A stretch of 64,000 nucleotides of DNA from Maricaulaceae bacterium EIL42A08 (GTDB lineage Bacteria > Pseudomonadota > Alphaproteobacteria > Caulobacterales > Maricaulaceae). Location: positions 973,501 to 1,037,500 of the forward strand of contig JAMZNZ010000002.1 of assembly GCA_024178355.1 (NCBI GenBank). The letters are read 5' to 3'. The position numbers were made by a program, and so were the translations under genes. How positions within the stretch are numbered: position 1 is the first letter of the stretch; the number at the start of each line of letters is the position of its first letter. Under the pieces are notes generated by a model. That model did no database searches, was not told where the DNA came from, and saw only the letters and a list, made by a program, of their open reading frames with translations. Shown here in pieces: positions 55,266 through 63,442 of the stretch.

Positions 55266-56579
55266 ATGGTGCTAAGCGACTATGATAGCCTGTTTATTTG
55301 GGGCTTTGGCCGTGAGGGCCGAGCCGTGCTCGACTTCCTTCAAACCAAAGCGCCAGACCTTCCGGTGACGCTGGTTGATACAAACGAACCTGCGGATCTG
55401 CCTCGCTCTGTCGCCTGGCTCCATCAGGACGCGATGGTTGATGCCATTGGCGCCGAGGACGCGCCGCTTCTGGTTAAAAGCCCCGGCATTTCGCTTTATG
55501 ATCAACGGGTTGATGACGCGCTTGCAGCCGGTGCGACGCTAACCAGCCAGACCAATCTCTACTTTGAGCACAAGCCAAATGGCCAACGCGTGATCGCGGT
55601 CACGGGCACCAAGGGCAAGTCGACCACGGCAGCGCTGCTGCATCATATGCTGGAGGCGTTGGGCGAAGCGGTGACGCTGGCGGGCAATATCGGCATCCCG
55701 GTTTTATCGGCTCCGCAAGAAGCCTCGACGGTGGTGCTGGAGCTTTCCAGCTATCAGATTGCCGACCTGGTTCACGCGCCTGACGCCTTCATTTTCCTCA
55801 ATCTTTCCAATGACCACGCCCCCTGGCACCAGGGTGTGGACCGCTACCGCGCCGACAAGTCGAGGCTGGCGCGGCTCGACCCCAACAGCTTCGGCGTCAT
55901 GAATGCAGGCGAGGAGCGACTGGAGGCCCAGTTCGCGCATCAACCCAACCGGGCGTGGTTCGGGCGCGAGGACGGGTTCCATGTGCGAAAAGCTGAGGTG
56001 TGGCAAGGCGATACGCGGTTTGGTGCGATCGAGCGATTGCCCGGCGCACATAACGCCCTGAATGCCTGCGCTGCCCTGACAATGGTCGACGCACTTGGCT
56101 TTGATGCGGTCCATGCCTTTGAATCATTGAGTAATTTTTCAGGCCTGCCCCATCGAATGCAGACCGTTCATGAGGCAGGTGGGTTGCGCTTTATTGATGA
56201 TGGATTGGGCACCACGCCGGAGGCCTGCGTTCACGCTGTCACCGCGCTTGAAGATACCCCACTTGTCCTCCTGCTGGGCGGTGAAGAACGGGACCAGGAT
56301 TACGCCTGGCTGACCGAGAAACTGGTGAAAGCTGACGCGTTGCGTGCAATTTTCACGCTGGCCGATAATGGCGAGCGGATTCTCGACGCTTTTAAGGGCA
56401 CGCGGCTGGCTGATATCGCGCGCTTTGTACCGGAGGTGGCCGATGCTGTGCGCGAGGCTGCAGCCACCCTGCCCGACGGCGGCGTGGTGTTGCTGAGCCC
56501 GGCGGCACCTCGCTCAAAAGCCTATAAAAGTTTTGAAGAACGCGGTGCCGACTTCCTGGCTGCCGCCAGAGCGCTTTAA
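55266..56579 (+). CDS. murD2: UDP-MurNAc-L-Ala--L-Glu ligase (MurD2)
   Basis: A 437-aa Mur ligase. It has the P-loop GTKGKSTTAALLHHM (residues about 113-127), GNIGIPVL, SSYQIADL and the carbamylated Lys in RYRADKSRLARL. Where MurD has DSKATN to hold D-Glu it has DDGLGTTPEA (about 311-320). Its C-terminal SPAAPRSKAYKSFEERG departs from SPAxASFDxF. These changes plus the adjacent murL identify the MurD2 type, which adds L-Glu to UDP-MurNAc-L-Ala. It shares a 4-bp 3' overlap with murL. Confidence 0.85.
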   Translation: MVLSDYDSLFIWGFGREGRAVLDFLQTKAPDLPVTLVDTNEPADLPRSVAWLHQDAMVDAIGAEDAPLLVKSPGISLYDQRVDDALAAGATLTSQTNLYFEHKPNGQRVIAVTGTKGKSTTAALLHHMLEALGEAVTLAGNIGIPVLSAPQEASTVVLELSSYQIADLVHAPDAFIFLNLSNDHAPWHQGVDRYRADKSRLARLDPNSFGVMNAGEERLEAQFAHQPNRAWFGREDGFHVRKAEVWQGDTRFGAIERLPGAHNALNACAALTMVDALGFDAVHAFESLSNFSGLPHRMQTVHEAGGLRFIDDGLGTTPEACVHAVTALEDTPLVLLLGGEERDQDYAWLTEKLVKADALRAIFTLADNGERILDAFKGTRLADIARFVPEVADAVREAAATLPDGGVVLLSPAAPRSKAYKSFEERGADFLAAARAL

Positions 56580-57919
56580 GCCTCAACCACCTGCACGACG
56601 GCATCCGGCATGCGATGCTCTGAGCGCGCATCCAGCGCCTCGTCCCACGCCTTTTTCAGGTCATCTTCGTCCCATTGGGCAAACAGCTCTGCCTCGATGC
56701 CGGCCACGATCAGAGAGTCCTTCCAGTCATCGCGGGTGAGCAGGTGATAGAGCGCGGCGGCCACCTCCCGGCGCTCGCCGACACATTCCCAGGGCTTGGC
56801 ATCGGTCAGGCCCGCGATCTCGCGCAGGAAGCTGGAATTGGACAGATTGTCGAGGACCTCGCTCTGGAACACCGCCGCGTGGCGCTCCGGCGTCAGGAAG
56901 GGCGCGAGCAAGACCGCAGTGTAGACGCATTTGGCGCACTCCCCGCACCAGCGCTGATCTTCAACGAGAACACTGGGCCCGGCAAACACAAAGTTACGAT
57001 TGCAGCTGGCGAAAATGTCGAGCGCGGCAGCTCCACGGGTGGCGAGATAGTGGGCGGTCCACAGCTCGCTCACCGGACGCAGGACCGAGAAATAGTTGGC
57101 CCTCGCCCCCGCCTCGGCAAAGCTGGCGCAAAGCGCGTCTTCAAACTCCAGGCTCTTGGAGAACTGGTGGTTCACCGGATGACCGTTGGCCTCCAGGGTC
57201 GGCTCACTGGCGGCGCGCTCATTGGCAAACACCACCCAGTCGAGCCCCATGGCTTCGGCAACCAGGGTCAGAAGGGTCGAGTTGATCCCGGTAATAGGGA
57301 TGTGACCGTTCAGAGCCTCGCCCGACCGGCTGATCTCGATAAGGCGCGGATCGATGCGGCGCTTGAAAATGCGCACCGGCGTCTCGCTCATGGACTGCAG
57401 GCGCTCACCCACCTGATCGCCCAGAATGATGGAGAAGCGCTCAGCCTCTGCGCCGGCTTCAGCCATGATGGCGCTGGCCACATGGCTGTCCTTGCCACCA
57501 CCAAAGGCCACCGCCGCGCGTGGGCTTGCCGGTGTCGGCGCGTCGGCGGCCTGAAGCGGAGCAGCCTCGCCCGCCTCAATGCTTAGCGCTGGTGGGTAGG
57601 CCAGGTCATTACGAACATAGAACTCACCCAGCCCCGGCCCGTAGGCAAGCTCTGCGATGCGGCGGGCCGCGGGCGTCAGATCAAATGCGATCTTGATGGC
57701 TTCGACCGGCGCCGCCTTGAAATAGCTGGTCCCGATGAGCAGCGCGCACAGCGCCAGCAAGCGGTCTCGAACGCCCTCTTCGAGCACCGCGAGGTCAGCA
57801 TCGTCCGGCAGCAGCACCTGCTCTTCAAACGCGCCAAACTTCGGCACGTCATAGCTAAAGCTTACAGCGCCGGTGGCGGCGTCATATCGGGGCGTATGGA
57901 TCTGAAAGGCTTGGGTCAT
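56576..57919 (-). CDS. murL: UDP-MurNAc-L-Ala-L-Glu epimerase (MurL)
   Basis: A 447-aa protein with a PP-loop-like nucleotide site AVAFGGGKDSHVASAIM, GHIPITGINSTLLTLVAEAM, VVFANERAASEPTL and a C-x2-C-x2-C segment RWCGECAKCVYTAVLLAPFL. The pattern and the convergent murD2 fit MurL, which inverts the terminal L-Glu of UDP-MurNAc-L-Ala-L-Glu to D-Glu using ATP. This route, described in Xanthomonas oryzae, bypasses glutamate racemase. Confidence 0.85.
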   Translation of the reverse strand: MTQAFQIHTPRYDAATGAVSFSYDVPKFGAFEEQVLLPDDADLAVLEEGVRDRLLALCALLIGTSYFKAAPVEAIKIAFDLTPAARRIAELAYGPGLGEFYVRNDLAYPPALSIEAGEAAPLQAADAPTPASPRAAVAFGGGKDSHVASAIMAEAGAEAERFSIILGDQVGERLQSMSETPVRIFKRRIDPRLIEISRSGEALNGHIPITGINSTLLTLVAEAMGLDWVVFANERAASEPTLEANGHPVNHQFSKSLEFEDALCASFAEAGARANYFSVLRPVSELWTAHYLATRGAAALDIFASCNRNFVFAGPSVLVEDQRWCGECAKCVYTAVLLAPFLTPERHAAVFQSEVLDNLSNSSFLREIAGLTDAKPWECVGERREVAAALYHLLTRDDWKDSLIVAGIEAELFAQWDEDDLKKAWDEALDARSEHRMPDAVVQVVEA

Positions 57920-57991
57920 TGCCGAGCTCGCACAAAGGACGCCCGCAGCCTAGTCATGGTCGGTGACAAGCGCCAGAGACTGGCCTGTAGA

Positions 57992-58597
57992 TCAAGTCGG
58001 CGGCGCATCCACGTGACGCCACATGTAGAGCGCCAGATGGCTGCGGTGGGGGGCAAAGCGTTCTGCGGTGCGGATGGTTTTGCGGCGCGGACTGGTCAGG
58101 CGCTCCAGCGTCTTGCGCGCTGCCACATCGCCATCAGGCCAGATGTCTTCTTCACCGAACCAGAACATGTTGGCCATGTCCGCCGTCCAGCGCCCGACAC
58201 CCCACAGCTTCACAAGCTCATTCGCGCGCCCCTCAGCGTCGAGGAAACGCAACGCCTCGCCATCGAGCCAGCCATCGCGCGTCGCCTCGCCAATTGCAAT
58301 CAGGGTTTTGACTTTGGCATTGGACAGCCCGCAGCTGCGCAGCTCTTCGCCGCGCTCCACACAGAAGGCGTCACAAAATGCGCGCTCGCCATTGCTGGCC
58401 TCCACCCGGCTCCAGATCGACCGCGCCGCCTTCACACTCAGCTGCTGACCGGCAACTGCCCGCGCCAGGTAAAGCGGAAAGGGTGTCTCGCGGCCTGAGG
58501 GCAGCTCCGCTGGGCCCAGCCTGGCGATAGCATCGGCCAGGTCGTCGCTGAGGCCTCGCGCGGTAGCGATGAAGCGGGTGTGGATGTGTCCGGACAT
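57992..58597 (-). CDS. DNA-3-methyladenine glycosylase (AlkA-like, HhH-GPD)
   Basis: A 201-aa helix-hairpin-helix DNA glycosylase. It has AVAGQQLSVKAARSIWSRVE, the hairpin LVKLWGVGRWTADMANMF and the catalytic Asp region EDIWPDGDVAARK. It removes alkylated purines. It is shorter than E. coli AlkA (282 aa) because the N-terminal beta domain is absent, as in many bacterial members. Confidence 0.9.
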   Translation of the reverse strand: MSGHIHTRFIATARGLSDDLADAIARLGPAELPSGRETPFPLYLARAVAGQQLSVKAARSIWSRVEASNGERAFCDAFCVERGEELRSCGLSNAKVKTLIAIGEATRDGWLDGEALRFLDAEGRANELVKLWGVGRWTADMANMFWFGEEDIWPDGDVAARKTLERLTSPRRKTIRTAERFAPHRSHLALYMWRHVDAPPT

Positions 58598-58783
58598 TCT
58601 CCAACGCTAACGCTGAACCCTGCCCGGCCACAAGCGCTTCTAGTCCAGCAGGGCACCGCTGAGCTAGCTATCGAAGGTCTCAGTTCCCGTATCATAGATT
58701 GGGAAGGCTCCGGCGAGGCCTCCGGCCCGCCAGGCGAGCTTCAGTCAAATTGACATTGAGCGACCAAACTGACCGGTCTTCAT

Positions 58784-60343
58784 TCAATCGCGCAGGTAGT
58801 GAGAGCTGGCATTCGGCAAATGGAACGTGATTGCATGCGTCTCGCCGAATGCATCACGATGAAATTCCAGTTCTGCAATGCCGAGGCGTAATCCGAAGCC
58901 CTCTATCCAGAACCGGTTCGGAGATAAGGGGATAAGGGCAATAGCGCCGTCATTGCCGTCCACGGTCAAGGTCAACCTTGCGCCGTCCGACTCAATGTGA
59001 ATGCGCTGCTCGAAGAGTCCACGGACCATGATACGGCGCAAGCCGTAGGGATAGGCGACATCGACGCGATACGTGCCAGTATAGTCTGAAAGCTGATCTG
59101 CCGAGAGGGTGATCTCCGGAGCCCGAACAGGCTGGTTAATCTCCCAGTTCATCGCGTCGGAAACCGCGTTTCTGATCTCGGTGATCAACCCGTTGGCACC
59201 TGAACCATTGGTCAGAATGACCAGACCGTCACCGGTCGCGAGATGCCCCTCGATCCAGGCGTGATAGGACGAATTCGTGCCACCATGGTGAAAGAGGAGG
59301 ACTTCATCACGCCCCTCTATACGCGGGCCCAGCCCATGCTCACTGGGCGAAACGGGTGTCATCATGTCCTGCGCCAATGAGCGCGGGAGAAAGCCGTCAT
59401 CATCCTGATAGCTGGCCAGAAGAGCGGTAACCAGAGTCGCCAGATCATTCGCGCTTGTCCACAGGCCCGAGGCCGCGCTCTCCGGGAAGGCCTCATAGCC
59501 CCGGGGCAGCGCGACCGGCGCGCCGCTCCGGTCGTGGGCCATCGCGATATTACCGTGATCTTGCGGAAGCGGGTTGGTAAAGGTGCTGCGCGTCATACCA
59601 AGCGGTACCAACAGGTGCGTATACGCGATCGCATCAAAATCTGCTGCGGGGTCGACGTCGTCGACAATCTGCTGGGCGAGCGTATACCCGCCGCCGGAAT
59701 ACCTGTACGCGCTCCCGGGCTCGGACAAGAGCGTGAGCGGGGCATTCACGGCCGGGCTCCGGCCCTCCAGCGTTTCGATGGTCGACGGGAGATCGTCGCC
59801 AGGTTGGAAGTCGCGAAAGCCGTGCATGTTGAAGCCGGACGTATGCGACAGGATTGTGCGCAGCGTAATGCGATTTTCGTCAAACGCAGGGTAATCCGGC
59901 AGCGACCAGCTGTGGAGCTGAGCCGCGACCGGGGCGTCCAGATCAAGGGCACCTGCGCTTGCCAGCCTCAATATGAGGCTCGCCGTCGCGACTTTGCTGA
60001 CCGACCCGGCTGAGAACACCGTGTCCGCATCAACGCGCTCTGTGACGCCAGACTTCCGTACACCATAGCCCGAGGCGAAAACCACCTCTCCATTTTCAAT
60101 GATAGCGACGGCCACACCTGGTACGCTATAGGCTGCCATACGCTCCTCAAGCGAATAGCGCTCTTGCCCATCGCCGATCCAGACACGAGGCCGAAGCTTA
60201 TCGGAAAAGCTGGCAGGATCAGCCTGCGCAAAGCTGGGTGCGACTGAGGAGAAAACAGCAACCGCGGCGGACACGCAAAGGCCTTTCAAGACCGGAGCAA
60301 ACATGGCGGCAAGGACAGCTGAAGGTGTTGGTGCAAGGTGCAT
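58784..60343 (-). CDS. Secreted serine hydrolase (class C beta-lactamase fold)
   Basis: A 519-aa protein with a signal peptide (LKGLCVSAAVAVFSSVAPSFA) and a beta-lactamase-related domain: SxxK in FSAGSVSKVATA, Tyr motif YRYSGGGYTLA, and HxG in FHHGGTNSSY. A C-terminal lipocalin-like extension (YTGTYRVDVAYPYG) follows. It probably acts as a D-aminopeptidase or esterase rather than a true beta-lactamase. ATG 60343 is chosen because GGAG lies 6 bases upstream; another ATG lies 12 bases earlier. Confidence 0.88.
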   Translation of the reverse strand: MHLAPTPSAVLAAMFAPVLKGLCVSAAVAVFSSVAPSFAQADPASFSDKLRPRVWIGDGQERYSLEERMAAYSVPGVAVAIIENGEVVFASGYGVRKSGVTERVDADTVFSAGSVSKVATASLILRLASAGALDLDAPVAAQLHSWSLPDYPAFDENRITLRTILSHTSGFNMHGFRDFQPGDDLPSTIETLEGRSPAVNAPLTLLSEPGSAYRYSGGGYTLAQQIVDDVDPAADFDAIAYTHLLVPLGMTRSTFTNPLPQDHGNIAMAHDRSGAPVALPRGYEAFPESAASGLWTSANDLATLVTALLASYQDDDGFLPRSLAQDMMTPVSPSEHGLGPRIEGRDEVLLFHHGGTNSSYHAWIEGHLATGDGLVILTNGSGANGLITEIRNAVSDAMNWEINQPVRAPEITLSADQLSDYTGTYRVDVAYPYGLRRIMVRGLFEQRIHIESDGARLTLTVDGNDGAIALIPLSPNRFWIEGFGLRLGIAELEFHRDAFGETHAITFHLPNASSHYLRD

Positions 60344-60355
60344 GGTAATCTCCAT

Positions 60356-60755
60356 GATTGGCAGGGCCTTGGGTCTATTTCGCAGGGAGGTACGGGCTTA
60401 CAAGCCCCTGCGTGACTGGAGAAACGGCTCGTCATCGAGCATCCCCCCAAGTCTTTTTGAATGCTGCCCATAAGCTATCATTGGCGGAGGGCCATGATCT
60501 TGGCTGAACGTGACAGGCTTTTGACCGATCGCGCCAAAGTGCGTGGTTTCTCCTGTCCTCCGTCGCGGCCGCTCCGTCGGGCGCGATGTTGGCCCGCTTT
60601 CGACTTCATCGACCACTCGAGACCATCGCTAAGCTTTTGCAACCGCTAGCGCCCCGAGCGCAGAACGCTTGCAAGGCGAACAGCTGCCCGCACCCCGGAC
60701 TTGATCCGGGGGAGGAGCGAAAGCCCGGACGGACTTGAGCATCAAGAGAGAAAAA
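60356..60755. other. Gene-free stretch with leader hairpins and one repeat
   Basis: This 400-bp gap holds no supported gene. Near 60381-60412 alternative hairpins can form (CGCAGGG/CCCTGCG versus GGGCTT/AAGCCC) in the presumed leader of the serine hydrolase. A short palindromic repeat lies at 60693-60711. The tRNA transcript probably ends at the T-run just past 60756. Confidence 0.5.
60693..60711. repeat. Half copy of interspersed palindromic repeat type C
   Basis: CCCCGGA-CTTGA-TCCGGGG matches the hairpin half of the element at 24547-24645, in a second gene-free gap. Confidence 0.55.
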
Positions 60756-60844
60756 TGGTGCCGGCGGCCGGACTTGAACCGGCACGGGCGTTACCGCCCA
60801 ACGGATTTTAAGTCCGGTGCGTCTACCAATTCCGCCACGCCGGC
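60756..60844 (-). tRNA. tRNA-Leu (anticodon TAA)
   Basis: Read on the minus strand, the acceptor arms GCCGGCG and CGCCGGC pair, with discriminator A and an encoded CCA. The D arm begins TGGCGGAATTGGTAGACGCA. The anticodon stem-loop GGACTTAAAATCC gives anticodon TAA, the variable arm is long (class II), and the T arm is GCCGGTTCAAGTCCGGC. A TTTTT run follows the CCA and could end transcription. Confidence 0.97.
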
Positions 60845-60873
60845 ATGCGTGAAGGGCTTATACACATAAGCAA

Positions 60874-60902
60874 AGGGCCGGTCTTTCGCCAAGACCGGCC
60901 CT
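60874..60902 (-). terminator. Terminator-like hairpin after the ClpP gene
   Basis: Perfect 12-base arms AGGGCCGGTCTT / AAGACCGGCCCT flank a 5-base loop, 30 bases past the ClpP stop. On the minus strand TTTGCTT follows, a weak U-tract. It separates clpP from the tRNA gene. Confidence 0.6.
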
Positions 60903-60931
60903 GCAGCTTTTCATGGCTCTAAGGTCAAAGC

Positions 60932-61555
60932 TTACAGCTTCACCTCGTCCTGTGACTTTACGATCTTCGAGCACAGGCCGTATTCCACCGCTTCTTCGGC
61001 CGAGAGCCAGAAGTCGCGGTCGGTGTCTTCTTCGATCTTCGACAGCGGCTTGCCGGTGGCATCGGCGAAGATCTGGTTCAGGCGCTGGCGCATATTGCGC
61101 ATTTCGCGGACCTGGATCTCGATGTCAGAGGCCATGCCCCCTGCCCCGCCGGAGGGTTGGTGCAGAAGGAAGCGCGTATTGGGCAGGCAGTAGCGATCGT
61201 CTTTTTCAGCGCCCACAAAGATCAGGGCGCCGGCGCTGGCCACCCAGCCGGTGCCGAGCACGACGACGCGCGGTTTGATGAACTTCATGGTGTCGTGGAT
61301 CATGTCACCAGATTCCACGTGGCCACCTGGCGAAGACACCACCAGCAGGATCGGATCGTCCGATACCGCAGCCAGCGCAAACATCTGCGCACAAACACGC
61401 TGGGCGGTTTTGTCAGAGATGCCGCCGGTGATCAGGATGGTGCGACTGTCGAACAGCGCCTTGCCAACATAATCGGGATGCTTTTCGGCGTCCTTGGCTT
61501 CGGACTCGTCTTCGTCGTCATTGCGGATCAGGCGATTGTCGTACGCGTGGGCCAT
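60932..61555 (-). CDS. ClpP-family serine protease paralogue
   Basis: A 207-aa protein with [19 protein letters not shown], nucleophile in [16 protein letters not shown], His in [13 protein letters not shown] and Asp in [19 protein letters not shown]. The triad is complete. An acidic N-terminal extension ([18 protein letters not shown]) replaces the usual ClpP start, so this looks like the second, ClpP2-type paralogue and not the housekeeping one. AAGGA lies 6 bases before the ATG. Confidence 0.9.
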   Translation of the reverse strand: MAHAYDNRLIRNDDEDESEAKDAEKHPDYVGKALFDSRTILITGGISDKTAQRVCAQMFALAAVSDDPILLVVSSPGGHVESGDMIHDTMKFIKPRVVVLGTGWVASAGALIFVGAEKDDRYCLPNTRFLLHQPSGGAGGMASDIEIQVREMRNMRQRLNQIFADATGKPLSKIEEDTDRDFWLSAEEAVEYGLCSKIVKSQDEVKL

Positions 61556-61681
61556 GGTTGGTCCTTACCGGTAAAGGTGATTGTTGAGCTGATCAAAAGC
61601 CTAGGGCGCACCGCACCGGGCGGCAAGCATGCTCGCCAGCCCGATGCGCATGTTTGCAGCGCCCATGGTTACGCGATTGGG

Positions 61682-63346
61682 TTACTCACCCGCTCCCGGC
61701 TTACCGAGCGCAGCTTGAGCCGCAGCGGTCTCGGCCAGGCGGGCGAGCTGGATGAATTCGGCGCGATAGCCAAACTCGTCTTCACCGCGTGCGGACTGAG
61801 CCAGCTCGATGACGTCGTCATAGCCCCACTCACCCAGATACGGATCATTGCGCAGAAGCTGGGCATAGCCCGCCGCAGCGATGGCAAAACGCACATCTTC
61901 GCTGGCTTCAGCGATGGGCAGCACGCTGGATGACGTCACCGGCGTTTCAATCAGCTGGCTCTCATCCTCACCGGGCTGCTTGTAGCGCAAGCGCAGGAAG
62001 GCGAACTCGTCTGACGTGCCTGAGGCATCCGGTGCTGCCTGATAGCGCAGCGGGTCCAGCTGCAAGCCAGCCGAATCCGGAGCCGCGATCTCGTAAATGG
62101 CCGTGACCGAGTGACCCGAGCCGATCTCGCCAGCATCAACCTCGTCATTGTTGAAGTCGGCCCGCTCCAGCATGCGCGTTTCGTAGCCGATGAGACGGTA
62201 TTCGGCGACACGGGCTGGGTTGAACTCCACCTGGATTTTCACATCGCTGGCGATGGGAAAGAGCGTGGAGCTGGCCTCTTCCACCAACAGGCGGCGCGCC
62301 TCCTGCAGCGTATCGACATAGCCCGCCGTGCCGTTACCGGCCTGGGCGATGGTCTGCATCAGGGCGTCGTTATAATTGCCGCGGCCAAAGCCCATCACCG
62401 ACAGATAAATGCCGGTGTCGCGCTTGCGGGCGACGAAGTCTTCCAGACGCTCATCCTGGGTGATGCCGACATTGAAATCGCCATCGGTGACCATGATGAC
62501 CCGGGTGACCGCATCCTCATCAAAATTGCGCTCGGCCATGGCGTAGGCAAGGCGCAGCCCCTCCCCGCCTGCGGTTGAACCACCCGCTGACAGGCTGTCG
62601 AGAGCCGCTTCGATCCGGCCACGCTCTGACACAGGGGTGGGCTCCAGAACCACGCCTGAAGCACTGGCATAAACCACGATGGAGACGGTGTCGTCAGGGT
62701 CCATCTCGCCCAGCATCATGCGCAGGCCTTGAATGGCGAGCGGCAGCTTGTCAGGTGAATTCATGGAGCCAGACACGTCCATCAGGAAGACCAGATTGGC
62801 GCGCGGACGCTCCTCAAGCTCAATGTCATAGCCCTGAATGCCGATATGCATCAGCTGTGTGTCGGCGTTCCACGGCGTGTCGGTGACAGTGACGCTGGCG
62901 GCAAAGGGCGCATCAGCACTGTCGGGCAGCGGATAGGCGTAATCAAAATAGTTGATCACCTCCTCAGCCCGGATCGCATCGGTAGGCGGCAGGGTGCCGC
63001 CATTTAGATAGCTGCGCGCGAGGGCGTAGGAGGCGGTGTCCACATCAATGGAGAAGGTCGAGACCGGCTCTTCGGCGACCGCCTGAACCGGGTTGGTTTC
63101 GACGTCGGAATATTCTTCGCGATCCAGCTCTGGCGCGGGCGCGGGCGCTGGCATACTCGGGGCCATCATCCTTGAGCCTGTAACCACAAGCCGCGATTCC
63201 ATCATCGCGGGCGGCGGTGGAGGCGGGGGAGCCATCGGCGGCGCAGGAGGGGGCGGCGGTGGGGGTGGAACCGAGCCGCCCTGTGACTCGCAAGCAGCTA
63301 AGGCAAGCCCGATGAGGCTGACTGAAAGGAGGTGGCGTTTATGCAT
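61682..63346 (-). CDS. VWA-domain lipoprotein (YfbK-like)
   Basis: A 554-aa protein. It has a lipobox signal (SLIGLALAACES), a poly-Pro linker, a TonB-box-like segment ESRLVVTGSRM, then the YfbK N-terminal domain (FSIDVDTASYALARSYLN), a VWA domain with MIDAS FLMDVSGSMNSPDKL, and a C-terminal DUF3520-type region. ATG 63346 is chosen over the longer frame. It is anchored in an envelope membrane. The role of the family is poorly defined. Confidence 0.9.
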   Translation of the reverse strand: MHKRHLLSVSLIGLALAACESQGGSVPPPPPPPPAPPMAPPPPPPPAMMESRLVVTGSRMMAPSMPAPAPAPELDREEYSDVETNPVQAVAEEPVSTFSIDVDTASYALARSYLNGGTLPPTDAIRAEEVINYFDYAYPLPDSADAPFAASVTVTDTPWNADTQLMHIGIQGYDIELEERPRANLVFLMDVSGSMNSPDKLPLAIQGLRMMLGEMDPDDTVSIVVYASASGVVLEPTPVSERGRIEAALDSLSAGGSTAGGEGLRLAYAMAERNFDEDAVTRVIMVTDGDFNVGITQDERLEDFVARKRDTGIYLSVMGFGRGNYNDALMQTIAQAGNGTAGYVDTLQEARRLLVEEASSTLFPIASDVKIQVEFNPARVAEYRLIGYETRMLERADFNNDEVDAGEIGSGHSVTAIYEIAAPDSAGLQLDPLRYQAAPDASGTSDEFAFLRLRYKQPGEDESQLIETPVTSSSVLPIAEASEDVRFAIAAAGYAQLLRNDPYLGEWGYDDVIELAQSARGEDEFGYRAEFIQLARLAETAAAQAALGKPGAGE

Positions 63347-63442
63347 GGCGTCGTCCCCGTGATTGATTGTCTTGTCCCTGAACAAAAGCTTCAACGAGCT
63401 TCAGGGCGAAATCACGGCGGTAAGGTGACGCGAGCTTGCCGG

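Noticed and set aside
56675-57586. 303-codon plus-strand frame antisense to murL
   Set aside because: Shadow frame; murL has clear motifs on the other strand.
58784-60343. True class C beta-lactamase (antibiotic resistance)
   Set aside because: The length (519 aa), the YSG rather than YxN motif and the lipocalin-like C-terminus fit the broad serine hydrolase family. Resistance cannot be claimed.
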